From: Haematobia irritans
Taxonomy: Eukaryota > Arthropoda > Insecta > Diptera > Muscidae
Direction: 5' to 3'
Length of the DNA: 64,000 nt
Assembly (NCBI RefSeq): GCF_050003625.1
Contig: NC_134400.1
Span: forward strand, 197,049,918-197,113,917
Positions 50,169 through 62,911 of the stretch are shown one piece after another. A program made the position numbers and the translations under genes. Within the stretch, counting starts at the first letter, position 1, and each line of letters begins with the position of its first letter. Under the pieces are notes generated by a model that searched no databases, had not been told where the DNA came from, and saw only the letters and a list, made by a program, of their open reading frames with translations.

Positions 50169-51068
50169 AAAAGTGTAAATTTGGCTCATTTAAATTAATT
50201 TATCAATTTAGTGAGATTATACAAATGGTGTTGTAATAAAATTGGTATGCCACATACACATACAGTAGAGAAGTGTATTTAAGAGTTGAATTGCATTGAG
50301 GTTATCAAAAGTTTGGAATTTCCTTTTCTGCCTCATAACAAACACACACCAACCATGTAATTGATGTAAAATTTATTGATTACCAAATCAAATGTTATTT
50401 ACCTTTGCCTTAGGTGGTGTAACCAATTAATTTTGATTATATTTCCCCTCTCCACCCAATTGCGTTTTACGTTATGCCAAATATCAATACCCACAAAATA
50501 GATCTCCATTGAATTGCTACCATTAAATAAGCAAACCCATTACAGCAGCCACCTGAATTTGAAGTTTGAATGCGTTTTGCCAATTCCATTGGCATGATAA
50601 TGGCAAGCTTTAATATTTTATGTAATTGACATTTAAATTTTATATTTCCCAGGCTAGAAATATTCATAAAACGCCCATACAAATTAATAGCTTAAGCAGT
50701 TTTTAATTTTCGTTTTGTTTTTCTATGAAAAAGCTTTTTCATCTTTGTTGAGTGGGGGTTGGGGGGATGCTACCGCCCGTGAAGCGATGGAATATAAGGA
50801 AGAAGTATCTGAAACAGTTTCGCTTCGTTACACCTCATAGGAAAGTATATCTACTTTGGCATTTCGAGGAAGCGGAAAAAATAAGAGAATTGAAAGCATA
50901 GACAAAGTTTTCCAAATGGAGTTTTTATTTCAAACGCGCCACAATGAATGTTAGCCTTAGAGGGATAGGGGGCACAGGGCTGCCAATAGAGAGGAGAATT
51001 ATATTGGAGAACATTTTGGGATATTTATATATTAATTTTGCAATGATTAAAAAGTTAATTGATTCAAT
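50169..51068. other. Unique island, no gene recognised
   Basis: Single-copy sequence with a G-rich patch (GAGTGGGGGTTGGGGGGATG near 50750). No ORF above about 70 codons and no recognisable motif. Confidence 0.5.
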
Positions 51069-52880
51069 AAAATTTTATTTCTATAGAAAATTCTGTCAAT
51101 ATTTTTTTTTTTTTTAAAATGTTGTCTAAATTTTATTTCTATAGAAAATTTTGTTAAAAGTTTACTTATATAGAAAGTTTTACTAAAATTGTCTTTCTAT
51201 AGAAAATTTTGTTAAAATTGTCTTTCTATAGAAAATTTTGCCAAAATTTTATTTCTATAGACAATGTTGTCAAAACTTTATTTCTATAGAAATTTTTGTG
51301 AAAATTTTATTTCTATTGACAATTTTGCCAAAATTTTATTTCTGTAGACAAATTTGTCAAAATTTTATTTCTATAGAAATTTTCGTGAACATTTTATTTC
51401 AATAGAAAATTTTGTCAACATTTTATTTCCACAAAAAATTTTGTCAAAACTTTATTTGTATAGAAAATTTTGTTAAAAGTTTACTTCTATAGAAAGTTTT
51501 ATTTCTATAGAAGATTTTGTCAAAATTTTATTTCTTTGGAAAAGTTTTGCAAAATTGGCTTTCTATAGAAATTTTTGTCAAAACTTCAAAATTTTTCAAT
51601 AGAAAATTTTGTCAAAATTTTATTTCTATAGAAAAATTTTCAAAACTTCAAAATTTTCAATAGAAAATTTTGTTGAAATTTTATTTCTATAGAAAATTTT
51701 GTCGAAATTTTGTTTCTATAGAAAATTTTGTCAAAATTTTATTTCTATAGAAATTTTTGTCAAAATTTTATTTTTATAGACAATTTTGTCAAAATTTTAT
51801 TTCTATAGAACTTTTTATGAAAATGCTATTTCTATAGAAAATGTTTTCAAGATTTTAGTTCTGTTTTTTTCGATAGAAAAAATTGTCAAAATTTTATTTC
51901 TATAGAAAATTTTGTCAACATTTCATTTCTACAGAAAATTTTGTCAAAACTTTATTTTTATGTTATAGAAAATTTTGTAAACATATTATTTCTGTAGAAA
52001 ATTTTGTTTAAAGTTAACTTCTATAGAAAATTTTATTTCTATAGAAGATTTTGTCAAAATGTTATTTCTATAGAAAATTTTGTCAAAATTTTATATCTAT
52101 AAAAAATTTTCTCAAAGTGTTATTGCTGTAGAAAACTTTGTCAAAATTCTATTTCAATAGAAAATTTTGTCAAAATTTTATTTCAATAGAAAATTTTGTC
52201 AAAATTTTATTTCTATAGAAAATTTTGTCAAAATTTTATTTCTATAGAAAATTTTGTCAAAATTTTATATCTATAAAAATTTTTCTCAAAGTGTTATTGC
52301 TGTAGAAAACTTTGTCAAAATTCTATTTCAATAGAAAATTTTGTCAAAATTTTATTTCAATAGAAAATTTTGTCAAAATTTTATTTCTATAGAAAATTTT
52401 GTCAAAATTTTATATCTATAAAAATTTTTCTCAAAGTGTTATTTCTGTAGACAACTTTGTCAAAACTTTATTTCTATAGAAAATGTTGTCAACATTTTAT
52501 TTCTGCAGAAAATTTTGTCAAAACTTTATTTCTGTAGAAAATTTTGTAAAAACTTCAAAACTTTTCAGTAGAATTTTTTTTTCAAAATTTTATTTCTATA
52601 GAAAATTTTTGTCAAAATTTTATTTCTATAGAAAATTTTGTCAAATATTTATTTCTATAGAAAATTTTATCAAAATTTTATTTCTATAGATTTTTTTTTT
52701 AAATGTTATTTCTATTAAAAATTTTGTCTAAGTTTTATTTCTGTACAAATTTTGTCAATATTTTATTTCGATAGAGAATTTTGTCAAAATTTTCTTTCTG
52801 TAAAAATTTTTGTCAAAATTTTATTTCTATAGAAAATTTTGTCAAATTTTTTTTTTCTATAGAAATTTTTTTCAAATTTG
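51069..52880 (-). repeat. 29-bp minisatellite, A type, reverse
   Basis: About 62 units. The variant TTATATCTATAAAAA recurs (its TTATAT at 52091, 52265 and 52410), giving offsets of 174 and 145 bp, exactly 6 and 5 units of 29. Confidence 0.93.
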
Positions 52881-53140
52881 GAAACAATTAGAGTTACAAA
52901 ACTCATTTGATATTTGTTACAAAACGTATGATCCCTGGTTCGAACAAAATAAATTAAGACGAGATTTCCAATTTTAGACAAAAAATTGTGGTGTCTAGAA
53001 GCCCCAAACTCAAATCAGAAGAACAGCCTTTATAACAAATTATCGACCGACAGTATTTGATGATCTAACATAACTCTAGATTCCATTTTTTGGAAAATCG
53101 GATAACTAATGGCAGTGTCTATAAGCTTAAGAAGTCACAT
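52881..53140. mobile_element. Decayed 153-bp-unit relic
   Basis: TTTCCAATTTTAGACAAAAA, GTGTCTAGAAGCCCCAAAC, TAACTCTAGATTCCATTTTT and GGAAAATCGGATAAC follow the order of family C units but are heavily mutated; about 1.5 units remain. Confidence 0.5.
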
Positions 53141-54160
53141 CGCTTCCCGTGTTTGCCGTGAAAGTTAACATTATGTCCTTGAAAGAAATTTGAGGTGATC
53201 ATGGTTTTTTTATGGGTGTATATTTTTAATATCCTTTGGAGAAGGAGAGATCTCCTATTGACTTTCCCAGAATTTCGATGAGTTTTTCACTGCTTTTCGT
53301 ATTTCCAACGACAACTCTATGTACGCTGTTTCATACGTTCCGCGAGTTTGTCCATCCATTTTGTAATGTCCGTCTGTTGGTCCACCTTTTCATTTGCCAG
53401 CATTGTGTTTCACTCACCGCCCCCCCACACCACACCACCCATTCAATACTCTTTGCATCACACTACTAAGCAGAATGTTGGAGTTAAAACAACTTTGGAA
53501 AATATTAGACAAGCAGCTAACAAAGTGGAAAAGTTACAAGTCGAAAATTTTATTATAGTCTCTAATGTCTTTGGCATTGTTGCTCTTTTTGCTTCTTGTT
53601 GTTGTAATAAATGTTCCGGTGTAAATCTGCTCTACTCCTGCTCCCCCCACCACCTACTTTGGCCAGTTGTTAAGGTTCCACGTGCCATTTTATCTAGGGA
53701 AGGACGATGTTATTTGCAAAGAGAGCGGGAGTGAAAACTTCATTCGAGGGGCTGACGGTGTGTAAATGTGAAATGAAAAGGAAGCCAAGTTGGCAAACTT
53801 TGGTCATGAATTTTGATTTTTTTATGTTCAATATCAGCGTTAGCAGCAGAAGCAGAAGCAGCAGCAGCAACAACTACAACAGGAACAAAATATCATCGCC
53901 AAATACTCTAGCTAACAAGTCCCAAATTTAATGCCAATGTCTTCTCCTACTCCACACAAATGGGCTACACATCGTACAAAACAGATATAGGGAAATGCTT
54001 GAGCCATGGTCCACATACAGTGGGCGAATATGGTATCGATTTTAATTGCGACATTAGGAGCTATATAGGGAGCCTGTTTCGCAAAAAAAAAATTCATTGG
54101 TCTAAAAATATAATTTTATAAATCTCAACATTGGGGAAAATTGCCACTCGCCCTATAAAT
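53141..54160. other. Unique island, no confirmed gene
   Basis: Contains a GCAGAAGCAGAAGCAGCAGC patch near 53845 and three overlapping plus-strand open frames of 74-128 codons (53236-53931). The longest (53348-53734) has no domain, and neighbouring frames are open as well, so I do not call a gene. Lower A/T than the satellite suggests old single-copy DNA, possibly intronic. Confidence 0.4.
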
Positions 54161-54213
54161 GAAATCGAATTTTCTATAGAAATTAAATTTTGCCAAAATT
54201 TTCTATAGAAATG
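54161..54213 (+). repeat. A-type 29-bp units
   Basis: About two units before the SINE. The last supplies its target duplication. Confidence 0.85.
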
Positions 54214-54550
54214 GGAGCCACCGTGGTGCAATGGTTAGCATGCCCGCCTTGCATACACAAGGTCGTGGGTTCGATTCCTGCTTCGACCGAACACCAAAAA
54301 GTTTTTCAGCGGTGGATTATCCCACCTCAGTAATGCTGGTGACATTTCAAAGCTTCTCTAAGTGGTTTCACTGTAATGTGGAACACCGTTCGGACTCGGC
54401 TATAAAAAGGAGGTCCCTTGTCATTGAGCTTAACATGGAATCAGGCAGCACTCAGTGATAAGTGAGAAGTTCACCAATGTGGTATCACAATGGACTGAAT
54501 AGTCTAAGTGAGCCTGATACATCGGGCTGCCACCTAACCTAACCTAACCT
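54214..54550 (+). mobile_element. tRNA-derived SINE, plus
   Basis: Head with A box (54224-54242) and B box GGTTCGATTCC (54268-54278), body, then the tail CCTAACCTAACCTAACCT. It is flanked by perfect TCTATAGAAATG duplications (54202-54213 and 54551-54562) taken from the 29-bp unit. It lacks about eight bases (TGAGGGTT) in the body compared with other copies. Confidence 0.93.
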
Positions 54551-57500
54551 TCTATAGAAATGAAATCTTGAAAAAATTTGCTATAGATATAAAATTTTGA
54601 CAAAACTTTCTATAAAAATAAAATTTGGACAAAATTTTCTACAGAAAGAAAATTTTGACAAAATTTTTCTTAGAAATAAAATTTTGACAAAATTTTCTAT
54701 AGAAATAATTTTTTCTTTAAATTTTCGACAGAAATAAAATTTTGATAAAATTTTCTATAGAAATAATATTTTGACAACATTTTCTATAGAAATAAAATTT
54801 TGACAAAATTTTCTATAGAAATAAAATTTTGACAAAATTTTCTATGGAAATAAAATTTTGACAAAATTTTCTATGGAAATAAAATTTTGACCAAATTTTC
54901 TATAGAAATGAAATCTTGAAAAAAATTTGCTATAGATATAAAATTTTGACAATATTTTCTTTAGAAATACAATTTTGACAAAAGTTTTTATATAAATAGT
55001 ATTTTGAAAAAATTTTTATAAAAATATAATTGTGACAAAATTTTCTATACAAAGAAAATTTTAACAAAATTTTCTATAGAAATAAAATTTTGACAAAATT
55101 TTCTATAGAAATGAAATCTTGAAAAAAAAAATTGCTACAGATATAAAATTTTTACAAAAGTTTTTATATAAATAGTATTTTGACAAAATTTTCTATAAAA
55201 ATAAAATTGTGACAACATTTTCTATAAAAATACAATTTTGACCAAATTTTCTATAGAAATGAAATCTTGAAAAATTTTGCTATAGATATAAAATTTTTAC
55301 AATATTTTATTTAGAAATAAAATTTTGACAAAATTTTCTAAAGAAATAAAATTGTGACAAAATTTTCTAAAGAAATAAAATTTTGGCAAAATTTTCTATA
55401 GAAATATTTTTTTTTTTTTAAGATTCGACAGAAATAAAATTTTGAGAAAATTTTGTATAGAACTAAAATCTTGAGAAAATTTTCTATAGAAATAATATTT
55501 TGACAACATTTTCTATAGAAATAAAATTTTGACAAAATTTTCTATAGGAATAAAATTTTGACAAAATTTTCTATAGAAATGAAATCTTGAAAAAATTTTG
55601 CTATATATATAAAATTTTGACAATATTTTCGTTAGAAATAAAATTTTGACAAAAGTTTTTATATAAATAGTATTTTGGCAAAATTTTCTATAAAAATAAA
55701 ATTGTGACAAAATTTTCTATACAAAGAAAATTTTGACAAAATTTTCCATAGAAATAAAATTTTCTATAAAAATAAAATTTTGACCAAAATATCTATAGAA
55801 ATGAAATCTTGAAAAAATTTGCTATAGATATAAAATTTTTACAATATTTTCTTTAGAAATAAAATTTTGACAAAATTTTCTATAGAAATAAAATTCTGAC
55901 AAAAGTTTTTATAGAAATAACATTTTGGCAAAATTTTCTATAGAAATAAAGTTTTTTCAAAATTTTCGATAGAAATAATATTTTGAGAAAATTTTCCATA
56001 GAAATAAAATTTTGACAAAATTTTCTATAAAAATAAAATTGTGACAACATTTTTTATACAAAGAAAATTTTGACCAAATTTTCTATAGAAATAAACTTTT
56101 CTAGAAAATTTTCTATAGAAATAAAATTTTGACAAAATTTTCTATAGAAATAAAATTTTGATAAAATTTTCTATAGAAATGAAATCTTGAAAAAAATTTG
56201 CTATAGATATAAAATTTTGACAATGTTTTCTTTAGAAATAAAATTTTGTCAAAAGTTTTTATATAAACAGTATTTTGGCAAAATTTTCTATAAAAATAAA
56301 ATTGTGACAAAATTGTCTATACAAAGAAAATTTTGACAAAATTTTCCATAGAAATAAAATTTTCTATAAAAATAAAATTTTGACCAAAATATCTATAGAA
56401 ATGAAATCTTGAAAAAATTTGCTATAGATATAAAATTTTTACAATATTTTCTTTAGAAATAAAATTTTGACAAAATTTTCTATAGAAATAAAATTCTGAC
56501 AAAAGTTTTTATAGAAATAACATTTTGGCAAAATTTTCTATAGAAATAAAATTTTTTCAAAATTTTCGATAGAAATAATATTTTGAGAAAATTTTTGATA
56601 GAAATAAAATTTTGACTCAATTTTCGATAGAAATAATTTGACAAAATTTTATAGAGAAATAAACTTTTCTAGAAAATTTTCTATAGAAATAAAATTTTGA
56701 CAAAATTTTCTATAGAAATAAATATTTGACAAAATTTTCTATAGAAATGAAATCTTAAAAAAAATTTGCTGTAGATATAAAATTTTGACAATATTTTCTT
56801 TAGAAATAACATTTTGACAAAAGTTTTTATATAAATAGTATTTTGGCAAAATTTTCTATAAAAATAAAATTGTGACAAAATATCTATAGAAATGAAATCT
56901 TGAAAAAAAATTTGCTATAGATATAAAATTTTGACAATATTTTCTTTAGAAATAAATTTTTGACAAAAGTTTTTATATAAAAATAAAATTTTGACAAAAT
57001 TTTCCATAGAAATAAAATTTTCTATAAAAATACAATTTTGACCAAGTTTTCTATAGAAATGAAATCTTGAAAAAATGTGCTGTAGATATACAATTTTTAC
57101 AATATTTTCTTTAGAAATAAAATGTTGACAAAATTTTCTAAAGAAATAAAATTATGACAAAAGTTTTTATAGAAATAAAATTTTGGCAAAATTTTCTATA
57201 GAAATAAAATTTTTTCAAAATTTTCGATAGAAATAATATTTTGACAAAATTTTCTATAGAAATAAAATTTTCTATAGAAATAATATTTTTACAAAATTTT
57301 CTATAGAAATAAAGTTTTGACAAAAATTTTTATATAAATAGTATTTTGACAACATTTTCTATAAAAATAAAATTTTGACATAATTTTTATAGAAGTAAAA
57401 TTTTGACAAAATTTTCTAAAGAAATAAAATGTTGACCATATTTTCTATAGAAATGAAATGTTGGTAAATTTTTCTATAGAAATATTTTTTTTTTTAAATT

Positions 57501-57700
57501 TTCTATAGAAATAAAATTTTGAGAAAATTTGCTGTAGAAATAAAATTTTGTGAAAATTTTCTATAGAAATAAAATTTTCCATATATAAATATATTTTTTA
57601 CAAAATTTTGTATACAAATAGAATTTTGATAAAATTTTTTGTATAGAAATAAAATGTTGACAAAATTTTGTATGAAAATTTTCTATAGAAAAAAGACATT
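54551..57700 (+). repeat. 29-bp minisatellite, A type, forward
   Basis: About 108 units with a higher-order pattern of roughly 570-600 bp. The marker GAAATCTTGAAAAAATTTGC, with CTATAGATATAAAATTTTGAC after it, recurs, and long stretches near 55513, 56113 and 56681 repeat in order. Confidence 0.94.
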
Positions 57701-59460
57701 TGAACTAAAGGACATTTAACTAAAAATTTCCAGGCTATAAAATTAATTAGCTTTAGAACAGTTTCTGGATATTGTAAAAACGCCATTCAAATATTTTCCT
57801 AACTTAGTAAATCTGGGTTTTATTTTAATTTATCGTGCATGCAGCCACTGTGCAAATGTCTGGTAATAGTAATAATAACAGCATCAACTACACGGCCAAT
57901 ATACCAAACTTTATTGACACTTTAACGAGTTTCTTACAACAGCGTTGTTGTTATGAGCACAACCAAGGGCAGGCATATCACACACGCCTTCACATTTACT
58001 CACACTCACGCACAAACACATAATCAAGAAGCTAAAAAGGCCATGGACACGATTCTACACTAAAAGACCATAAACGTTGTGTTAAAAATATATCAGTGAG
58101 GCAGAGAGGGAGAGAGAGTGCCACAGAGTGAGAGTGGGGACAGAGTGTGAGTGAGCGAGAAAATGTTGAGAATATGGAAGATATAATTTGGTGGTAAGTA
58201 TAGAATTTACGATTTACGAACTCGCTTGAATTGAGAGCGTAGATGGTGGCCTCATGCCCACAAACAAAATAACAAAAAGCCAAGCCAGTACTAAAGCAAT
58301 AACATCCGTTATAGAGTGTAGACTTCCGTTTCCTGTTAGTGTTACTAATATTATTCTGCTGTTATTTGGTGTGGTGTGGTGTACAACTCCTCCTTCAGAA
58401 CTTGTTGCATATTTTATAGAGTCACATGGGACACATAATACCAGAGTTTGGGCGTGGGAGCGGGTGCTAAGAGATGTAGTAGTACCATCGCAGAAGGTCA
58501 CAAGGCAAATTAAATGTTTTTTTCTCGTACTTTCATTTCATTCTTCTCTGCCCTCTTGGTGTACTTGGTGGATATCAAAGTTTTACAAACTATTCCACGT
58601 TTAGAGTGACATTATTTGGGAATGTTACAGCTTAATTGTGACCACATTTTATGGCAAGAGATTTTATGTTCAAATTATTTGCTAAAATTAGAATTTTTAT
58701 ACACGGTCGTACGTATATGTGTCCAATGCCAAACAAGCCATAATGTTTTCATTGTTGTTGTTCTTTGGCTGGTCTCCTAGATGGAAACATAAAACAGTGA
58801 GCTAGCTCCATCTTGGGTGTGTCTTGGACATGTTTAATTCTTGCAAGCCTCCTCCTCTCCTGCAACATGATAGCTAACAACATTGCCTACACAGCTTCCC
58901 AAATTGGATAATAAAATAAACAAGTGTTTTGGTAGTAAATTTTACGAGTTCTAAGTGAATTTTGTTTTGGAACAGAAATTATTTGTTAACCACCATAGCC
59001 ATGGGCATCACCATGCCACCTAAGCCATGACCAAATCTCCTCGTTTGCTTGGGGGGAGAGCAAACGAAATCATAAAAAATTTAAATCAAAATAAAAATAA
59101 TTGATTTTAGCCATTAAATTGGACGTTACTTGCATTCAATACAAGAGTTTGGGTACTGTTTCGGGAAAATAATTAAGAAACCAAAGGACCTTAAATATAA
59201 AGAGGCATTTACCTAAACACAAAACGTGAACTAAATTAATTGAAATCTTTAGTGATTGTCAAATGTAAATTTTAAACATAAAATAGCATAACATTCAATT
59301 ATCTTCAAGTCCTTATTAAAATATGGCGAAAGTACAACAAAAAAATCAAATTGCTTACAAAAAACCGGTAACAACACCAGAAATGATTCATGCTCGTGAT
59401 GATATCATATTGCGAGAACTGATGACATTATTTTGTATTTTGTAAAAGGTAAGACTGAAT
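57701..59460. other. Unique island with GA-rich patch, no confirmed gene
   Basis: A purine-rich GAGA stretch (58098-58165: GAGAGGGAGAGAGAGTGCC and similar) could bind GAGA-factor-type proteins; this is speculation from sequence. Open frames of 83-116 codons exist on both strands (for example 58254-58604) without supporting features. A gene edge cannot be excluded. Confidence 0.4.
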
Positions 59461-59770
59461 GATGGGCTGAATCGATCCATTTTAATGCCAACCAACATAA
59501 AATTCTATTTGAAACATTTCGAAACATCTATTTTAACTTTGTGACACAGCACTTGCATGTAAACTGATCTTCCCACTTGATTTCTTAAGCACTTAACCTG
59601 AAATTTCAAAGATTTACCAGATTTAAGGATTCCTAAAGAAATATGCAAAATATGACTCCTATTGTTTTGAGATTTTGCTATATCCAAACATAAACCGGTA
59701 CTTGAGCGCAGAAGTCCCCAAATTCATTCGATTTGACTAAACTTTGGATTGTAGTTTTATTTCATAAAAT
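59461..59770 (-). mobile_element. Decayed 153-bp-unit relic, minus
   Basis: ACCTGAAATTTCAAAGAT, GATTTTGCTATATCCAAAC and ATAAACCGGTAC follow the reverse order of family C units (CCTGAAATTGGAAATC, GGTATAGCCCCCATATA). About two degraded units. Confidence 0.5.
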
Positions 59771-59789
59771 CAAATTTGTGGTTATTTGT

Positions 59790-62560
59790 TGACAAAATAA
59801 TAAAATTTTGACAAACTTTTCTATAGAAATAAAATTTTGAGAAAATTTTCTGTAGAAATAAAATTTTGAGAAAATTTTCTATAGAAATAAAATTTTGACA
59901 ACATTTTTTACAGAAATAAAATTTTGACAAAAATTTCTATAGAAATCAAATTTAAAAAAAAAAAAAAATCTGTAGAAATAAAATCTTTTAAGAAAATTTT
60001 CTATAGACATAAAATTTTGAGAAAAATTTTCTATAGAAATAAAACTTTCACAAAATTTTCTATAAAAATAAAACTTTGACAAAATTTTCCATAGAAATAA
60101 AATTTTGACAAAATTTTGACAAAATAACTCATAGAAATAAAATTTTGACACAATTTTCTATAGAAATAAAACTTTCACAAAATTTTCTATAAAAATAAAA
60201 CTTTAACAAAATTTTCTATAGAAATCAAATGTTGACAAAATTTTCTATAGAAATAAAACTTTGACAAAATTTTCTACAGAAATAAAACTTTGACAAAATT
60301 TTCTATAGAAATAAAATTTTGTATAGAAATAAAATTTTAACAAACTTCTCCATAGACATACAATTTTGACAAAATTTTCTATAGAAATAAAACTTTGACA
60401 AAAATTTCTATAGAAATAAAATTTTGACAAAATTCTCTACAGAATAAAATTTTTACAGAAAATTCTATAGAAATAAAATTTTGACAAATTTTTCTATAGA
60501 CAACATTTTCTATTTAAGTAAACATTTTGACAAAATTTTCTATCGAAGTAAACATTTTAACAAAATTTTCTATAGAAACAAATTTTTGGCAAAATTTTTC
60601 TATAGAAGTAAAATTTTGAGAAATTTTCTAAAGAAATAAAAATTTTGGAAAAAATTCTAAAGAAATTAAATGTTGACAAATTTTTTTGAGAGAAATAAAA
60701 TTTTGACAAAATTTTATATAGAAAAAACATATTGACAAACTTTTCTATAGACATAAAATTTTGAGAAAATTTTCTATAGAAGTAAACATTTTGACAACAT
60801 TTTTTATAGAAATAACATTTTGACAAAATTTTCTATAGAAAATGAAATTTTGATAAAATCTTTTGTAGAAATAACATTTTGACAAAATTTTCTATAGAAG
60901 TAAATATTTTGACAAAATTGTATATAGAATTAAAATTTTGACAAAATTTTCTATAGAAATAAAATTTTCTATAAAAATAAAATTTTGAAAAAATTTTCCA
61001 TAGAAATAAAATTTTGACAAAATTTTCTATAGCAATGAAATATTGACAACAACTATAAAAATAAAACATTGACAAAAGTTTCTATAGAAGTAACAATTTT
61101 GAAAAAAAAATTTTAGAAATAAAATTTTTACAACATTTTCTATAGAAGTCAAAATTTTGAAAAAATTTTCTATAGAAATAAAATTTTCACAAAATAAAAT
61201 GTTAACAAAATTTTCTGTAGAAATAAATTTTTGCAAAATTTTGCATAGAAGTAAACATTTTGAAATAAATTTCTACAGAAATAAAATGTTGACAACATTT
61301 AAGAAATAAAATTTTGAGAAAATTTTCAATAGAAAAAAAATTTTGAGAAAATTTTCTGTATAAATAAAATTTTGAGAAAATTTACAATAGAAAAAAATTT
61401 TGAGAAAATTTCCTGTAGAAATAAAACTTCGACAAAATATCTATAGAAATAAAATTTTGACAAAATTTTCTATTGAAATAAAACTTTGACAAAATTTTCT
61501 ACAAAAATAAAACTTTGACAAAATTTTCTATAGAAATAAAATTTTGACAAAATTTTGTATAGAAATAAAATTTTGACAAACTTTTCTATAGACATAAAAT
61601 TTTGACAACATTTTCTATTGATAGTGAAATTTTGATAAAATCTTTTATAGAAATAAAATTTTGACAAACAATTCTATAGAAATAAAATTTTGAAAAAATT
61701 TTCTATAGAAATACAATTTTGACAAATTTTTCTATAGACATACAATTTTTACAACATTTTCTATAGAAGTAAACTTTTTGACAAAATTTTCTATAGAAGT
61801 AAACATTTTGACAAAATTTTCTATAGAAATAAAATTTTCGCAAAATAAAAGTTTAACCAAATTTTTTCTGTAGAAATAAATGTTTGACAAAATTTTCTAT
61901 AAAAGTAAACATTTTGAAACAAGTTTCTACAGAAATAAAATGTTGACAACATTTTCTATAGAGATAAAATTTTGACAAAATTTTCTATAGAAATAAAATT
62001 TTGACAAAATTTTCTACAGAAATAAAATTTAGAAAAAATAATTCTATAGAAATAAAATTTTGATAAAATTTTGTATAGAAATCAAATGTTGACAAAATTT
62101 TCTATAGAAATAAAACTTTGACAAAAATTTCTATAGATAATGAAATTTTGATAAAATCTTTTATGGAAATAAAATTTTGACAAAATTTTATATAGAAATA
62201 AAATTTTGACAAATTTTTCTATAGACATACAATTTTTACAACATTTTCTATAGAAATAAAATTTTGACAAATTTTTCTATAGAAGTAAACATTTCGACAA
62301 AATTTTCTATAGAAACAAAATTTTCACAAAATAAAATTTTAACAAAATTTTCTATAGAAATAAATTTTTGGCAAAATTTTTCTATAGAAGTAAAAATTTT
62401 GACAAAATTTTCTATAGAAATAAAAATTTTGGAAAAAATTTCTATAGAAATTAAATGTTGAAAATTTTTTCGATAGAAATAAAATTTTGACAAAATTTTA
62501 TATAGAAATAACATCTTGACAAACTTTTCTATAGACATAAAATTTTGAGAAAATTTTCTC
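59790..62560 (+). repeat. 29-bp minisatellite, A type, forward
   Basis: About 95 units with frequent CTATAGAAGTAAACATTTTGAC variants. Markers such as TTTTATAGAAAATGAAATTTTGAT recur in several blocks. Confidence 0.94.
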
Positions 62561-62911
62561 GGGAGCCACCGTGGTGCAATGGTTAGCATGCCCGCCTTGC
62601 ATACACAAGGTCGTGGGTTCGATTCCTGCTCCGACCGAACACCAAAAAGTTTTTCAGCGGTGGATTATCCCACCTCAGTAATGCTGGTGACATTTCTGAG
62701 GGTTTCAAAGCTTCTCTAAGTGGTTTCACTGCAATGTGGAACGCCGTTCGGATTCGGCTATAAAAAGGAGGTCCCTTGTCATTGAGCTTAACATGGAATC
62801 GGGCAGCACCAGTGATAAGAGAGAAGTTCACCACTGTGGTATCACAATGGACTGAATAGTCTAAGTGAGCTTGATACATCGGGCTGCCACATAACCTAAC
62901 CTAACCTAACC
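62561..62911 (+). mobile_element. tRNA-derived SINE, plus
   Basis: Complete head (GGAGCCACCGTGGTGCAATG), body and a long tail of four CCTAA-type repeats. No clear target duplication was found, so the flanks have changed or it inserted with a deletion. Confidence 0.92.

Noticed and set aside
53348..53734. 128-codon plus-strand frame
   Set aside because: Overlapping frames are open too, and no domain, signal or splice structure supports it.
58254..58604. 116-codon plus-strand frame
   Set aside because: An open frame exists on the opposite strand as well, and no recognised features support it.
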